Source: Clostridia bacterium
Lineage (GTDB): Bacteria; Bacillota_A; Clostridia; UBA1212
DNA: 5,725 nt
Reading direction: 5' to 3'
Assembly (NCBI GenBank): GCA_017464985.1
Contig: JAFTXL010000087.1
Span: forward strand, 1 to 5,725
In this document: positions 5,621 through 5,725 of the stretch, piece by piece
Position numbering within the stretch: position 1 is the first letter of the stretch
Layout of the letters: each line of letters begins with the position of its first letter
Program-made: the position numbers and the translations under genes
Notes under the pieces: generated by a model
What the model saw: only the letters and a program-made list of their open reading frames with translations
The model's database searches: none
What the model was told of the DNA's origin: nothing

Positions 5621-5725
5621 TTAGTCGTTAATTACTTTTAGCAGACTGCGTGTACCCGGCAGTTCACTGCAATAGCTGCTTTTGCTTTCAAATATGCTCC
5701 AGTCATATTTGCCGTTAAATATTTC
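5621..5725 (-). CDS. Possible C-terminal end of an unidentified upstream gene
   Basis: From the right edge the minus strand is open for 34 codons and ends in TAA at 5623-5621; the peptide finishes SLLKVIND. It is too short to assign to a family. A second minus-strand frame is also open from the edge for 28 codons (stop at 5640-5638), so coding cannot be claimed firmly. The first is favoured because it looks soluble, has mixed charge and runs further. No clear rho-independent terminator follows it before the operon promoter, so some read-through into cpsC is possible. Confidence 0.35.
   Translation of the reverse strand, partial: EIFNGKYDWSIFESKSSYCSELPGTRSLLKVIND

Noticed and set aside
5694..5725. 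Start of a divergent plus-strand gene at ATG 5694
   Set aside because: No ribosome binding site precedes it and only about ten codons are visible.
1..5725. tRNA, rRNA, CRISPR array, insertion sequence or attachment site
   Set aside because: No cloverleaf, spaced direct-repeat array, transposase reading frame or terminal inverted repeats were seen on either strand.

Overview
The window is a block of a capsule or exopolysaccharide gene cluster, all of it read from the minus strand (right to left). It probably comes from a low-to-moderate-GC, Gram-positive-type Clostridia member. The reasons are the Firmicutes-style separate adaptor (CpsC) and tyrosine kinase (CpsD) in place of a fused Wzc, the PHP-family phosphatase (CpsB) in place of a low-molecular-weight Wzb, the AAGGAG-type ribosome binding sites, the use of a TTG start, and the AT-rich spacers. 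Genus cannot be settled from this sequence alone.

Layout in order of transcription: positions 5725-5621 may hold the last codons of an unidentified upstream gene. Positions 5620-5439 are non-coding and carry a near-consensus promoter (TTGACT, 17 bp, TATAAT), a short leader, and a ribosome binding site in front of a TTG start. Then follow the adaptor/chain-length protein CpsC (5438-4587), the tyrosine autokinase CpsD (4590-3703), the Mn-dependent tyrosine phosphatase CpsB (3706-2978), a WbpP/TviC-type UDP-HexNAc 4-epimerase (2974-2000), a family 2 glycosyltransferase (1997-945), and a GT-B (family 4-like) glycosyltransferase (948-1) that runs off the left edge with its frame still open. Three junctions are 4-base ATGA overlaps and the other two are gaps of 2 and 3 bases. 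I see no internal terminator, so this is one tightly coupled operon.

How the genes fit together: CpsC, CpsD and CpsB form the phosphorylation cycle that controls polymer length and export. The epimerase supplies an N-acetylhexosamine nucleotide sugar, probably UDP-GalNAc from UDP-GlcNAc, for repeat-unit assembly. The two glycosyltransferases add sugars to the lipid-linked repeat unit. The initiating sugar-phosphate transferase, flippase (Wzx) and polymerase (Wzy) are not in the window and would be expected to the left.

The system itself is known; I found no clear sign of an undescribed one. The points most worth a second look are a perfect 26-bp GC-rich palindrome inside the GT-B glycosyltransferase gene, a cysteine replacing the conserved P-loop glycine of CpsD, a charged tail after the CpsD tyrosine cluster together with a second tyrosine cluster on CpsC, and a perfect 10-bp hairpin near the start of cpsC.
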